Shown piece after piece: positions 1 through 6,883 of a DNA stretch of 7,221 nucleotides. A program made the translations under genes and the position numbers. Within the stretch, counting starts at the first letter, position 1. Every line of letters starts with the position of its first letter. Origin of the DNA: an uncultured Clostridia bacterium (GTDB lineage: Bacteria > Bacillota_A > Clostridia > TANB77 > CAG-508); NCBI GenBank assembly GCA_934130705.1, contig CAKOYL010000033.1:1-7221 (forward strand), given 5' to 3'. A model generated the notes under the pieces. It was not told where the DNA came from. It was given only the letters and a program-made list of their open reading frames with translations, and made no database searches.

Positions 1-95
1 TTTGGATTTTTTAAATCATATGAAATTATTTGGCTTAATTCTTTTCTGTATTCTTCATCTATACGTCCCATTCTATTGTTATTTTTATTAGGCAT
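1..95 (-). CDS. rbfA: RbfA, 30S ribosome-binding factor A (N-terminal 31 residues only; gene runs off the left edge)
   Basis: RbfA binds the small ribosomal subunit and helps late maturation of the 16S rRNA 5' end. The reading frame starts at ATG (93-95) behind a near-perfect Shine-Dalgarno AAGGAGG (104-110) and is open to the window edge. The visible peptide begins MPNKNNNRMGRIDEEYRKEL and continues with SQIISYDLKNP. This matches the RbfA N-terminus, where a basic start is followed by the first helix (R-x-x-E-x-x-x-E-L-S-x-I-I) and a K-(N/D)-P turn. It lies 42 bases after the infB stop with no evident promoter between them, so it is probably the next gene of the nusA-infB operon. In Bacillus subtilis the small gene ylxP sits between infB and rbfA; it is absent here. 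The identification rests on a short segment plus strong synteny. Confidence 0.85.
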   Translation of the reverse strand, partial: MPNKNNNRMGRIDEEYRKELSQIISYDLKNP

Positions 96-120
96 TGATT
101 TTACCTCCTTTTATAATCAT

Positions 121-143
121 AGATAGGGAATTTTTCCCTATCT
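121..143 (+). terminator. Perfect 9-bp hairpin across the infB stop, U-tract only on the plus strand
   Basis: The arms AGATAGGGA (121-129) and TCCCTATCT (135-143) are exact reverse complements around a 5-base loop. On the plus strand the stem runs straight into TTTTTATTT (143-150), as in an intrinsic terminator. On the minus strand, the direction of the operon, the stem is followed by ATGATTATAAAAGG with no U-tract. The infB stop codon TAG (138-140) lies inside one arm. It may stop antisense transcription entering infB, or act on the operon mRNA as a processing or stability element between infB and rbfA. The hairpin itself is certain; its role is inferred. Confidence 0.5.
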
Positions 144-3086
144 TTTTATTTCTTCCATAACATATGCTTCAATGATATCTCCCTCTTTGATGTCATTGTA
201 GTTTTCTATTTGAATACCACATTCAAATCCTTTTGATACTTCTTTTGCATCATCTTTAAATCTTTTTAATGTTGCTAATTTTCCTTCGTGAATAACAACA
301 TTTTCTCTTATTATTCTAACTCCGGCATTTCTTTCTACTTTTCCTGTTAATACATATGCTCCAGCTATTGTTCCTACATTTGAAATCTTGAATGTTTGTC
401 TTACTTCTGCTGTTCCTATTACTTTTTCTTCGTATTTAGGGTCTAACATTCCTTTCATTGCTGCTTCAACTTCTTCTATTGCTTGATAAATTACTGAATA
501 TTGTTTTATTTCTACTTCTTCTTTGTCTGCCATGTCTTTTGCTGTTTGATTTGGTCTAACATTGAATGCTATTATTATTGCATTTGATACTTTTGCTAGT
601 GTAACATCTGATTCGTTTACTGCTCCTGCTGCTGCATGTATAACTTTTACTCTTACCTCTTCGTTTTGTAGTTTTTCCATTGATTGTTTTATTGCTTCTA
701 CAGATCCTTGTACATCTGCTTTTACTATTAAGTTTAGAGTTTTCAAGTTTCCTTCTTCCATTTGGCTGAATAGGTTGTCTAATGTTACTTTTGTTCCATT
801 ATTGATTGAATGTTCTCTAGCTTCACGTTTTCTCTTTTCTATTAAGTGTTTTGCTGTTTTTTCATCTTTTACTTCATAGAAAATATCTCCCGCTTCTGGT
901 ACTTCTGTTAGTCCCATTATTTCTACTGGTGTTGATGGTCCAGCTGATTTTACTCTTTTTCCATTTTCGTTAGCCATTGCTCTTATTCTACCAATTGATG
1001 AACCAACTATTATTGTATCTCCAACATCTAGTGTTCCTCTTTGTACAAGCATTGTTGCAATAGCGCCTTTTGATTTATCTAGTCTTGCTTCTATAACAAC
1101 ACCTTTTGATTGTTTATGAGGATTTGCTTTTAATTCTAATACATCTGCTTCTAATAATACCATTTCTAATAATTGGTCTATGTTTGTATTGTTTTTAGCA
1201 GATATTGGAACACATATTGTGTCTCCTCCCCATTCTTCTGGTACTAATTCGTATTTCATTAATTCTTGTTTTACTTTATCAACATTTGCATCTGGTAAGT
1301 CTATTTTATTTATTGCTACAATTATTGGTATTCCAGCTGATTTAGCATGGTTTATAGCTTCTACTGTTTGTGGCATTATTCCATCATTTGCTGCTACTAC
1401 TAATATTGCTATATCTGTAATTTGTGCGCCTCTAGCTCTCATTGCTGTAAATGCTTCGTGTCCTGGTGTGTCTAAGAATGTTATTTCTCTATCATTTACT
1501 TTTACTTTATATGCACCTATTGCTTGTGTAATTCCACCTGCTTCTCCACCTATTACATTTGTTTTTCTTATTGTGTCTAATAATGATGTTTTACCATGGT
1601 CTACGTGTCCCATAACAACAACAACTGGTGGTCTTACTTCTAAGTCTTCTTCTTTATCTTCAGAATCATCAAATAAAATATCTTCATCTGTTACTGTTTC
1701 TTTCTTTTTAGCTGTTATTCCAAATTCTCCGGCAACTAAGAAGGCTGTATCAAAATCTAAATCTTGATTTATTGTAGCCATTATTCCATAACCTAATAAT
1801 TTTTTGATTACTTCTGCTGTTGTTTTTTTCATTTCAGCAGCTAAGTCTTTTACTGTTATTGTTTCTGGAATTTCTATTTCTGTTAATTCAAATATTTTTT
1901 GTTTGTTTCTTTCTTCATTTTTTACTGGTTTCTTTTTGCCTTTTCTTCCTCTTTGAGTTGTTAAATCATAATAGTCTAACATTCCACCATCTTGTTCTTC
2001 GAACATGTTTGATAATTTACTTGTTTGTTTTAATGATTTTAATTTTCCTTCATCAAAACTTGAATTTTGATTTTTTCTATTTTTTGATTTTTTGTTTGTT
2101 TTGTTTTCATCAAATTTATTATTATTTTTTTGTTTGTCTATATTTTTATTATATTCTCTAACTACTTCTTTTTCAGTTGTTTCAACAGACATAATATTTT
2201 TAATATTTTTTTCTATTCCTTTTTCATCTAATGGTCTTCTGTTATTAAATCTATTTCCATTGTTTTCATAATTATTTCTACCATTATTATTTCTTCTAAA
2301 ATTATTATTTCCATTATTAGAATTATTATGGTTGTTATAATTACCATTTCCATTATTAAAGTTGCTATTTCTATTGTTGTTGTAATTATTATTTTTATTA
2401 TTATAATTATTTCTACCATTATTTCTATTTTCGTTATTATAATTATTTTGTTGTTTTGAATAGTTATTATTTCTATTAAAATTATTATTATTCATATTAT
2501 TTTTATTTCTGTTTTCTGGTTTATTTTCTTGATTATTTTTATTACTTGCTACTTGTCTCTCTTGCACATTTACTTGCATTTCTTTATTTCTATCCCCTTG
2601 TTCAGTTTTTACTTCTTGTTTTATTTCTTTTTTTACATCTGTATTTGCTTCCGATTTAGTCTCTTGTTTTTCCTCTTTCTTTATTCCAAACAATTCATTT
2701 ACTGTTTTTGGTTTATTTGGTTTATTTCTATAAACAATGTTATAATTATTATTTTGTTTTCTTTCTACAAACCCAACATTATTATTTCTATTCTCTTGTT
2801 TTGGATTTTCTTGTTTTTTATTTTGTTCTTCTGCTATAATAACTTCTCTTCTTATAATAACAGGTGACTTTTCTTCTTTCTTTACAGATTTTGAACTTGT
2901 TTTATTTACTTCTGATTTTTTTTCATTTAATTTCAATAAGTTTTCTTCTATTTTTTTAGCTTCCGCTTTCTCAACACCACTCATATGACTTTTTACTTCT
3001 ATATTTAGTTTTTTAGCCATTTCTAATACTTCTTTACTGGTTAAGTTTAATTTTTTTGCTATTTCATATATTTTTATCTTACCCAA
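138..3086 (-). CDS. infB: Translation initiation factor IF2, with an expanded Asn-rich N-terminal linker
   Basis: IF2 is the cytoplasmic GTPase that positions fMet-tRNA on the 30S subunit and promotes 50S joining. From the preferred TTG start it is 982 residues, against about 716 in B. subtilis. Order: first IF2_N module (1-55, beginning [13 protein letters not shown]); Lys/Glu- and Asn-rich linker (56-400); second IF2_N module (400-452); acidic stretch (466-483); GTPase domain with GHVDHGKT (493-500), switch threonine T520, DTPGH (539-543), NKID (593-596) and SAK (629-631); then the beta-barrel, the [11 protein letters not shown] region (788-798) and the C-terminal fMet-tRNA-binding domain. 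All G motifs are intact. Start choice: the TTG at 3084-3086 lies 6 bases after GGGGGTG (3093-3099) and yields the family-typical N-terminus. Upstream in-frame TTG 3128 and ATG 3101 lack a Shine-Dalgarno, and ATG 3092 abuts it. The gene overlaps the ylxQ end by 8 bases, suggesting translational coupling. Confidence 0.97.
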   Translation of the reverse strand: MGKIKIYEIAKKLNLTSKEVLEMAKKLNIEVKSHMSGVEKAEAKKIEENLLKLNEKKSEVNKTSSKSVKKEEKSPVIIRREVIIAEEQNKKQENPKQENRNNNVGFVERKQNNNYNIVYRNKPNKPKTVNELFGIKKEEKQETKSEANTDVKKEIKQEVKTEQGDRNKEMQVNVQERQVASNKNNQENKPENRNKNNMNNNNFNRNNNYSKQQNNYNNENRNNGRNNYNNKNNNYNNNRNSNFNNGNGNYNNHNNSNNGNNNFRRNNNGRNNYENNGNRFNNRRPLDEKGIEKNIKNIMSVETTEKEVVREYNKNIDKQKNNNKFDENKTNKKSKNRKNQNSSFDEGKLKSLKQTSKLSNMFEEQDGGMLDYYDLTTQRGRKGKKKPVKNEERNKQKIFELTEIEIPETITVKDLAAEMKKTTAEVIKKLLGYGIMATINQDLDFDTAFLVAGEFGITAKKKETVTDEDILFDDSEDKEEDLEVRPPVVVVMGHVDHGKTSLLDTIRKTNVIGGEAGGITQAIGAYKVKVNDREITFLDTPGHEAFTAMRARGAQITDIAILVVAANDGIMPQTVEAINHAKSAGIPIIVAINKIDLPDANVDKVKQELMKYELVPEEWGGDTICVPISAKNNTNIDQLLEMVLLEADVLELKANPHKQSKGVVIEARLDKSKGAIATMLVQRGTLDVGDTIIVGSSIGRIRAMANENGKRVKSAGPSTPVEIMGLTEVPEAGDIFYEVKDEKTAKHLIEKRKREAREHSINNGTKVTLDNLFSQMEEGNLKTLNLIVKADVQGSVEAIKQSMEKLQNEEVRVKVIHAAAGAVNESDVTLAKVSNAIIIAFNVRPNQTAKDMADKEEVEIKQYSVIYQAIEEVEAAMKGMLDPKYEEKVIGTAEVRQTFKISNVGTIAGAYVLTGKVERNAGVRIIRENVVIHEGKLATLKRFKDDAKEVSKGFECGIQIENYNDIKEGDIIEAYVMEEIKR
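2229..2528 (-). repeat. Low-complexity AAT/AAC-rich tract encoding the Asn-rich segment of IF2
   Basis: This 300-base stretch encodes residues 187-286 of IF2 (numbered from the TTG at 3086). By hand count 55 of 100 residues are Asn, 11 are Arg and 10 are aromatic (6 Tyr, 4 Phe), with the aromatics spaced 6 to 13 residues apart. Most Asn codons are AAT, so the plus strand shows runs of ATT units. The tract is imperfect and has no fixed period, so it is codon-level low complexity rather than a true tandem array. The open frame is kept throughout. Slippage in AAT runs could change its length between strains. Confidence 0.9.
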
Positions 3087-3399
3087 TAACATCACCCCCA
3101 TTATATTTTTTTTGAATTGATTTTGCAAAATTAATATCTTTAATTCCTAAAATAGCTTTATTATTTTTTCCAATTTGCTTACTTAATTCTTCAATAGTGC
3201 TATCTAAAATTATAGGAATATTATATTGATTTCCTATATTTTTAAATTTATTTTTAGTTCTTTCAGAAGCATCCTCAGCTATAATTAATAATTTCACTTT
3301 TCTTCTTTTACATTCGTCCTCTACACTATCTGCACCAAAAGATATTTTTCCTGCTCTCATACATAATCCTATTAAACCTAATACATTATTATTTATCAA
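3079..3399 (-). CDS. ylxQ: YlxQ, L7Ae/L30e-family putative RNA-binding protein
   Basis: Small (106 aa) single-domain protein of the L7Ae/L30e/Gadd45 fold, whose members typically bind kink-turn RNA. The N-terminal region (residues 6-18, [13 protein letters not shown]) and the core strand-helix [15 protein letters not shown] (37-51) are characteristic of the Firmicute ribosomal-protein-like YlxQ. Its cellular role is not firmly established; the constant position between ylxR and infB suggests work with RNA or ribosomes. The start is TTG (3397-3399), chosen because GAGGTG (3406-3411) stands 6 bases upstream and because it gives the expected short lead before the conserved GL-x-x-RAGK region. 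The next in-frame ATG (residue 14) would remove that region. The start overlaps the ylxR 3' end by 11 bases and the stop overlaps the infB start by 8 bases, so the three are probably translated in a coupled way. Confidence 0.9.
   Translation of the reverse strand: MINNNVLGLIGLCMRAGKISFGADSVEDECKRRKVKLLIIAEDASERTKNKFKNIGNQYNIPIILDSTIEELSKQIGKNNKAILGIKDINFAKSIQKKYNGGDVIG
3093..3099 (-). promoter_or_regulatory. Shine-Dalgarno that fixes the infB start at TTG 3086
   Basis: The minus strand reads GGGGGTG here, followed by six bases and then TTG (3086-3084). It lies inside the last codons of ylxQ. The spacing suits the TTG and would be zero for the in-frame ATG at 3092. It lies downstream of the candidates at 3101 and 3128, so it cannot serve them. 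Confidence 0.75.
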
Positions 3400-3649
3400 G
3401 AATTACACCTCTTAAACTTTCATAAATTTCCTCTGAAATATTCATTTCAAATACTCTTTCCAGTCTCTTACTTTTTATTAGTTTTTCTAAACATTTTTGA
3501 TTATCACAGATGTATGCCCCTCTTCCTTCCGTCTTTCCTGTTCTATCAATTACTATTTCTCCATTTTTTCTTTTTACTATTCTTATTAATTGATTTTTAT
3601 CTTTTTTTTCATTACATCCCATACAAGTTCTTTGTGGTTGTTTTTTCAT
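3389..3649 (-). CDS. ylxR: YlxR (DUF448), small nucleic-acid-binding protein
   Basis: An 86-residue basic protein of the YlxR/DUF448 family, full length for the family. The N-terminus carries the hallmark RTCMGC (residues 7-12), followed by LIRIV (21-25), a basic hairpin with GRTGK-like residues (DRTGK, 35-39), GRGAYIC (42-48) and a second cysteine pair C48/C53. The four cysteines (9, 12, 48, 53) could form a metal or structural site. Family members bind RNA or nucleoid DNA; in B. subtilis YlxR has been linked to RNase P regulation. It starts at ATG (3647-3649) with a non-ideal ribosome site AAGGGTGG (3655-3662) five bases upstream, 53 bases after the nusA stop. Its 3' end overlaps ylxQ by 11 bases. 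Confidence 0.92.
   Translation of the reverse strand: MKKQPQRTCMGCNEKKDKNQLIRIVKRKNGEIVIDRTGKTEGRGAYICDNQKCLEKLIKSKRLERVFEMNISEEIYESLRGVILDK
3406..3411 (-). promoter_or_regulatory. Shine-Dalgarno that fixes the ylxQ start at TTG 3399
   Basis: The minus strand reads GAGGTG here, within ylxR, with six bases to the TTG at 3399-3397. No other start codon near it would give a YlxQ of normal length. Confidence 0.75.
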
Positions 3650-3702
3650 TTAGTCCACCCTTCTTTCTAATTTATGTTTAGAATTATCTATTTATCACGT
3701 TT

Positions 3703-4797
3703 TTACTCTTCGTCTTGATTTTCTTCTTTTTGTTTTTCTTCTAATAATTGTCTAAATTGAGATTCTGATTTTATATCAATTTTCCAATTTGTAAGTTTTG
3801 CAGCAAGTCTTGCATTTTGTCCTGATTTTCCTATAGCCAATGATAATTGGTCATCTGGTACTATTACTTCAGCAAATTTTTCTTCTTCTTTTATATCTAC
3901 TGCTAATATTTGTGCTGGTAATAATGCTGATGCGATAAATATACTTGGATCTTCATCCCATTCAATTACATCTATTTTTTCTCCATGTAATTCATTTATT
4001 ACATTTTGAATTCTAACACCTTTCGCACCAACACAAGAACCAACAGGGTCTATGTTAGGATCTGGTGAATATACAGCTACTTTACTTCTATATCCAGGAT
4101 CACGTGAAACACTCTTTATTTCTATTAATCCCTCATATATTTCTGGTATTTCAAATTCTAATAATTTTCTAACAAAGTCAGGATGACTTCTTGATACCAT
4201 TACTTGTGGTGCTCCTTTTGCTCCTCTTTCTACATCAACCACATATGCTTTTATTTTATCATTTACTCTGTAAGTTTCAGTAGGCATTTTTTCTTTTGAA
4301 AGCATTATTCCTTCTAATTTTCCTAAATCCATTACTACAATATTCTTGTCAGCTTTTTGGATAATTCCAGAAACAATTTCCCCTTTTCTTTCACTGTATT
4401 CATTAAATACTATATCTCTTTCAACTTCTCTTAATTTTTGTATTATTACTTGTTTTGCTGTTTGTGCTGCAATTCTACCAAAATCTTTTGGTACAATCTC
4501 AACTTCAACTGAATCACCTACTTTTAGGTCTTTATTTATTTTATGAGCATCTTCTAAACTTATCTCTAAAGCATCATCATTTGCTCTTTCCATTACTTCT
4601 TTTATTGCATATACATGTGTTGCTCCTGTTTGATGGTCTATGTCAACTCTAACATTTTCCAATGCATCAAAATTTCTTTTATATGCTGTTACTAATGCTG
4701 TTTCTATTGATTCTAACACATACTCTTTCTTAATACCATTTTCCTTTTCTAGTTCTTCTAATGCTAATATTAATTCTTTATTATCAATAGCTTTCAT
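3703..4797 (-). CDS. nusA: Transcription termination/antitermination factor NusA
   Basis: NusA binds RNA polymerase near the RNA exit channel, promotes pausing and hairpin-dependent termination, and takes part in rRNA antitermination. At 364 residues it is the short Firmicute form (about 370 in B. subtilis), without the extra C-terminal repeats of E. coli. Order: N-terminal RNAP-binding domain (1-130, with the conserved GRIAAQTAKQVIIQKLRE at 107-124), S1 domain (136-204), KH1 (about 205-280, GAKG loop at 257-260) and KH2 (about 285-345, GKSG loop at 323-326), then a short Glu/Gln-rich tail. Both GxxG loops are intact. ATG start (4795-4797) with GGGAGG (4807-4812) nine bases upstream. It follows rimP by 32 bases without a promoter. 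Because it sits behind a hairpin leader, NusA may control its own operon. Confidence 0.98.
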   Translation of the reverse strand: MKAIDNKELILALEELEKENGIKKEYVLESIETALVTAYKRNFDALENVRVDIDHQTGATHVYAIKEVMERANDDALEISLEDAHKINKDLKVGDSVEVEIVPKDFGRIAAQTAKQVIIQKLREVERDIVFNEYSERKGEIVSGIIQKADKNIVVMDLGKLEGIMLSKEKMPTETYRVNDKIKAYVVDVERGAKGAPQVMVSRSHPDFVRKLLEFEIPEIYEGLIEIKSVSRDPGYRSKVAVYSPDPNIDPVGSCVGAKGVRIQNVINELHGEKIDVIEWDEDPSIFIASALLPAQILAVDIKEEEKFAEVIVPDDQLSLAIGKSGQNARLAAKLTNWKIDIKSESQFRQLLEEKQKEENQDEE

Positions 4798-4829
4798 TTT
4801 TTATTTCCTCCCTAATTTAAATATTTATT

Positions 4830-5291
4830 TTATTGCCAATTGAATACTGTTTTTATTTGTGATATATTTTTTCTTTCTATGACTATTTCATCATTTTGTT
4901 CTTTTATTTTTATATTTTCATTACTAAAATCTATTAAAATTCCTTTATATTCTTTTTTTCCATTTTCGTCTTTTTTAAATAAATTTACAGCAATTTCTTT
5001 TCCCTTATTTTTCTCTAAATGTTTGTCTTTTCTTAATACTCTTTCTACTCCTGGTGATGAAACTTCTAAGAAGTATTGTTCTTTTATGTAATTTGCATCA
5101 TCTAGAATTTCTGTAATAGCGTCATTTACTTTTTCACAGTCATTTAAATCTATTCCTTTTTCATTATCAATAAATATTCTTAAGAAATAATTTTTTCCTT
5201 CTTTTGAATATTCAACATCATATAACTCATATCCTATATTTTCTATTATAGGTTCTACAAGTTTTTCTACTTTTTCTTCTATGTTTGCCAC
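4830..5291 (-). CDS. rimP: Ribosome maturation factor RimP (GTG start)
   Basis: RimP is needed for maturation of the 30S subunit, acting with ribosomal protein S12 assembly near the central pseudoknot. The 153-residue protein has the two-domain layout of the family: an N-terminal alpha/beta domain (GYELYDVEY, 20-28; FLRIFID, 36-42; D51 C E K-V-N) and the family signature YFLEVSSPGVERVLR (73-87), followed by the SH3-like C-terminal domain (about 95-153). The start codon is GTG (5289-5291), set by an excellent AAAGGAGG (5298-5305) six bases upstream. It is the first gene of the nusA-infB operon, behind its own promoter and a 72-base leader containing a hairpin. In many Firmicutes polC lies upstream of rimP; here a glycosyltransferase gene does. 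Confidence 0.96.
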   Translation of the reverse strand: MANIEEKVEKLVEPIIENIGYELYDVEYSKEGKNYFLRIFIDNEKGIDLNDCEKVNDAITEILDDANYIKEQYFLEVSSPGVERVLRKDKHLEKNKGKEIAVNLFKKDENGKKEYKGILIDFSNENIKIKEQNDEIVIERKNISQIKTVFNWQ

Positions 5292-5297
5292 TATTTA

Positions 5298-5305
5298 CCT
5301 CCTTT
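5298..5305 (-). promoter_or_regulatory. Strong Shine-Dalgarno supporting the rimP GTG start
   Basis: The minus strand reads AAAGGAGG, six bases before GTG at 5291-5289. It is a near-perfect match to the anti-Shine-Dalgarno and compensates for the weaker start codon. It lies 12 bases downstream of the leader hairpin, so the hairpin does not bury it. Confidence 0.8.
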
Positions 5306-5317
5306 ATTTCCAAAAGT

Positions 5318-5344
5318 TAAGAGTGGGATTTGTTCCCACTCTTT
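5318..5344 (-). terminator. Leader hairpin before rimP, candidate NusA-responsive attenuator
   Basis: The arms 5318-5328 (TAAGAGTGGGA) and 5334-5344 (TCCCACTCTTA) form a perfect 11-bp stem with a 5-base loop. In the direction of transcription the stem is followed by ACTTTTGG, a short and interrupted U-tract. It lies about 20 bases downstream of the predicted transcription start and 26 bases before the rimP start. No other terminator separates the glycosyltransferase from rimP, so it may also end that transcript. Strong stem with weak U-tract is the layout of NusA-stimulated terminators, and in B. subtilis the operon that carries nusA is autoregulated by attenuation in its leader. The structure is seen directly; the regulatory role is inferred. 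Confidence 0.6.
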
Positions 5345-5369
5345 ACTGTCTCGTATGTTTACTTTAATT

Positions 5370-5398
5370 ATTATACCCAATTTTTGGTAAAAATGCAA
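5370..5398 (-). promoter_or_regulatory. Sigma-A-type promoter of the rimP-nusA-infB operon
   Basis: On the minus strand TTGCAT (5398-5393) is followed by a 17-base spacer and a perfect TATAAT (5375-5370). The -35 box begins only six bases past the glycosyltransferase stop. Transcription would begin near 5363, giving a leader of about 72 bases with the hairpin at 5344-5318. Confidence 0.8.
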
Positions 5399-5404
5399 GT
5401 ATTT

Positions 5405-6676
5405 TTATACTTTTTCTGCTATTTTTTCTGATTCTGTATTTTCTTCACTTACATCATCAATTTTTATATTTCTATCATGAGTAATTTTCTCCCATGTTGT
5501 TTGTCTTTTAAATAAACATTTAAAGTTTATTACTAGCCATGATCCCATAAATAGTGGATAACATAATAATCCTTTTATCATAGGTTTTATTGGTTTTCCA
5601 TCTATATACATTACAAACATTGCTGTTAATGATGGTAATACAAATGTTGGTACTAAATATCTTAATATATTTATAATTAATTCTGTTTGTGTCATTCCAT
5701 CAGCTATATATATTAAGAAGTTTGATGCTAATAAAACAAGTGTTAATATAAACATTGGAATACTTCCTATTATATATAAGAAACCATCAAAGTTAAGCAT
5801 TGTTTTCTTTTCTTTTGCTGCCATTGCTAATTTATTTGTATATTCTTTTATACATTGCATATGTCCAACTGTCCATCTACTTCTTTGTGACCAGCTTTGT
5901 TTAAATCCTGTTGGTTGTTCATCATATACTATTGCATCTGTTGCCCAACCTAATTTTTTACCTTTTAATATTCTTTGTAATGAGAATTCTATGTCTTCTG
6001 TTAGTGTAACTGTTTTCCATCCACCCATTTCTTTTATTATGTCAAATTTCACCATAAATCCTGTTCCATTTAATAATGGTGATAATCCTAAATTATATCT
6101 AGCTAAATGATAGAATCTATGCATTGTCCAATAGAATAGTGCATATCCTGCTGTTATCCAGTTATCTGTTGGATTTTTTATATCTCTATATCCTTGAACA
6201 ACTTCTTCTCCTTGGCATAAGTGTTTATTCATATTTTTGATAAAGTCTTTATCTACTATATTATCTGCATCAAAAATGAATAATGCATCATAGTCCGCAT
6301 TTTCTTCTATTTTTTGTTGTAAAAACCAATCTAGAGCATATCCTTTTGTTTTCTTTGTTTCATCAAATCTTTCATATACAATTGCTCCTGCATTTCTAGC
6401 AATTTGTGCTGTATGGTCTGTACAATTATCTGCTATTACATAAATATCATATAAATCTTTATTGTATGTTTGGTGTTTTAAACTTTCTATTAAGTTTGCA
6501 ACAACGGCTTCTTCATTATGTGCTGGTATTATTGCCATAAATTTGTGTTCTTTATTTACTTTCAATGGTTTTTCTTTTAATTTTACTAATGAGCATAAAC
6601 TAATTATTATTTGATATAACCAAAATATAGTTATTACCCATACTAATGCTTCTCTTAGTATATACATATATTCCAT
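5405..6676 (-). CDS. Membrane-anchored family 2 glycosyltransferase (GT2, GT-A fold, processive-type motifs)
   Basis: A 423-residue enzyme that should transfer sugar from a nucleotide-sugar on the cytoplasmic face of the membrane to a growing glycan or lipid acceptor. One N-terminal membrane segment (about 8-31) precedes the GT-A catalytic domain (46-270): IIPAHNEE (49-56), ADNCTD (82-87), metal-binding DAD (136-138), catalytic-base TED (226-228) and QRSRW (264-268). The Q-x-x-RW motif is shared with cellulose, hyaluronan and poly-GlcNAc synthases. Three membrane segments follow (about 298-325, 331-355, 368-388), then a charged tail. All key residues are present. Donor and product cannot be told from the sequence; no other polysaccharide gene is in the window. 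ATG start (6674-6676) with AGAGGTAG (6682-6689) upstream. It has its own promoter and appears to be a single-gene unit that could read through into rimP. Confidence 0.9.
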   Translation of the reverse strand: MEYMYILREALVWVITIFWLYQIIISLCSLVKLKEKPLKVNKEHKFMAIIPAHNEEAVVANLIESLKHQTYNKDLYDIYVIADNCTDHTAQIARNAGAIVYERFDETKKTKGYALDWFLQQKIEENADYDALFIFDADNIVDKDFIKNMNKHLCQGEEVVQGYRDIKNPTDNWITAGYALFYWTMHRFYHLARYNLGLSPLLNGTGFMVKFDIIKEMGGWKTVTLTEDIEFSLQRILKGKKLGWATDAIVYDEQPTGFKQSWSQRSRWTVGHMQCIKEYTNKLAMAAKEKKTMLNFDGFLYIIGSIPMFILTLVLLASNFLIYIADGMTQTELIINILRYLVPTFVLPSLTAMFVMYIDGKPIKPMIKGLLCYPLFMGSWLVINFKCLFKRQTTWEKITHDRNIKIDDVSEENTESEKIAEKV

Positions 6677-6731
6677 TTTTTCTACCTCTCTTTTATTTCT
6701 TTTTTTATATGTTTATTATTGTTCTTTTTCT

Positions 6732-6760
6732 ATTATACTATTATTGTTAAAATTATGCAA
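6732..6760 (-). promoter_or_regulatory. Sigma-A-type promoter of the glycosyltransferase gene
   Basis: On the minus strand TTGCAT (6760-6755), a 17-base spacer and TATAAT (6737-6732) give the same hexamers and spacing as the rimP operon promoter. The predicted start near 6725 leaves a leader of about 48 bases. Confidence 0.75.
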
Positions 6761-6883
6761 CTTTTTATCGAATTTTTCTTAATCTTTTTGTTAGATTGTT
6801 GATTGATTTTGTTTTTTATTTTTTATGTAAATGTAATGTAGTTAAGTAAAAGCTATTATATAGTGACTTTAGCTCTATAATTT

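Noticed and set aside
88..120. Ten-codon minus-strand mini-frame from ATG 120 across the rbfA start
   Set aside because: It has no ribosome site of its own and simply reads through the rbfA Shine-Dalgarno out of frame; most likely chance.
562..879. Plus-strand open frame opposite the IF2 C-terminal half
   Set aside because: Shadow of infB with no recognisable motif.
1180..1767. Plus-strand open frame of 195 residues opposite infB
   Set aside because: It is antisense to the conserved IF2 GTPase domain. Composition (Ser, Thr, Ile rich) is that of a complement-strand shadow; no family resemblance.
2228..2419. Minus-strand 63-residue Ile-rich open frame, membrane-peptide-like
   Set aside because: It is the shifted reading of the AAT-rich Asn tract of infB (AAT read as ATA/ATT gives Ile). 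It lies wholly inside infB and has no ribosome site.
2229..2528. ATT-rich repeats considered as a CRISPR or tandem-repeat array
   Set aside because: There are no constant repeats with spacers and no fixed period; the pattern is explained by Asn codons in an intact reading frame.
2577..2579. Possible internal infB start (ATG in the linker) giving a shorter IF2 form
   Set aside because: A GGGG stretch lies about 14 bases upstream, too far for good initiation, and the other internal ATGs I checked were no better placed. An IF2-beta-like product cannot be excluded but is not supported.
1820..2867. Two plus-strand Phe/Leu-rich open frames (1820-2161, 2529-2867) resembling membrane proteins
   Set aside because: Hydrophobicity comes from reading the complement of Lys/Asn codons (TTT, TTA, ATT) in the infB linker.
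4346..5091. Several short plus-strand open frames opposite nusA and rimP
   Set aside because: They overlap one another and well-identified minus-strand genes, and show no conserved features.
6855..6860. Second TATAAT on the minus strand upstream of the glycosyltransferase
   Set aside because: There is no acceptable -35 box at 16-18 bases, and it lies just past the terminator. The promoter at 6732-6760 is clearly better.
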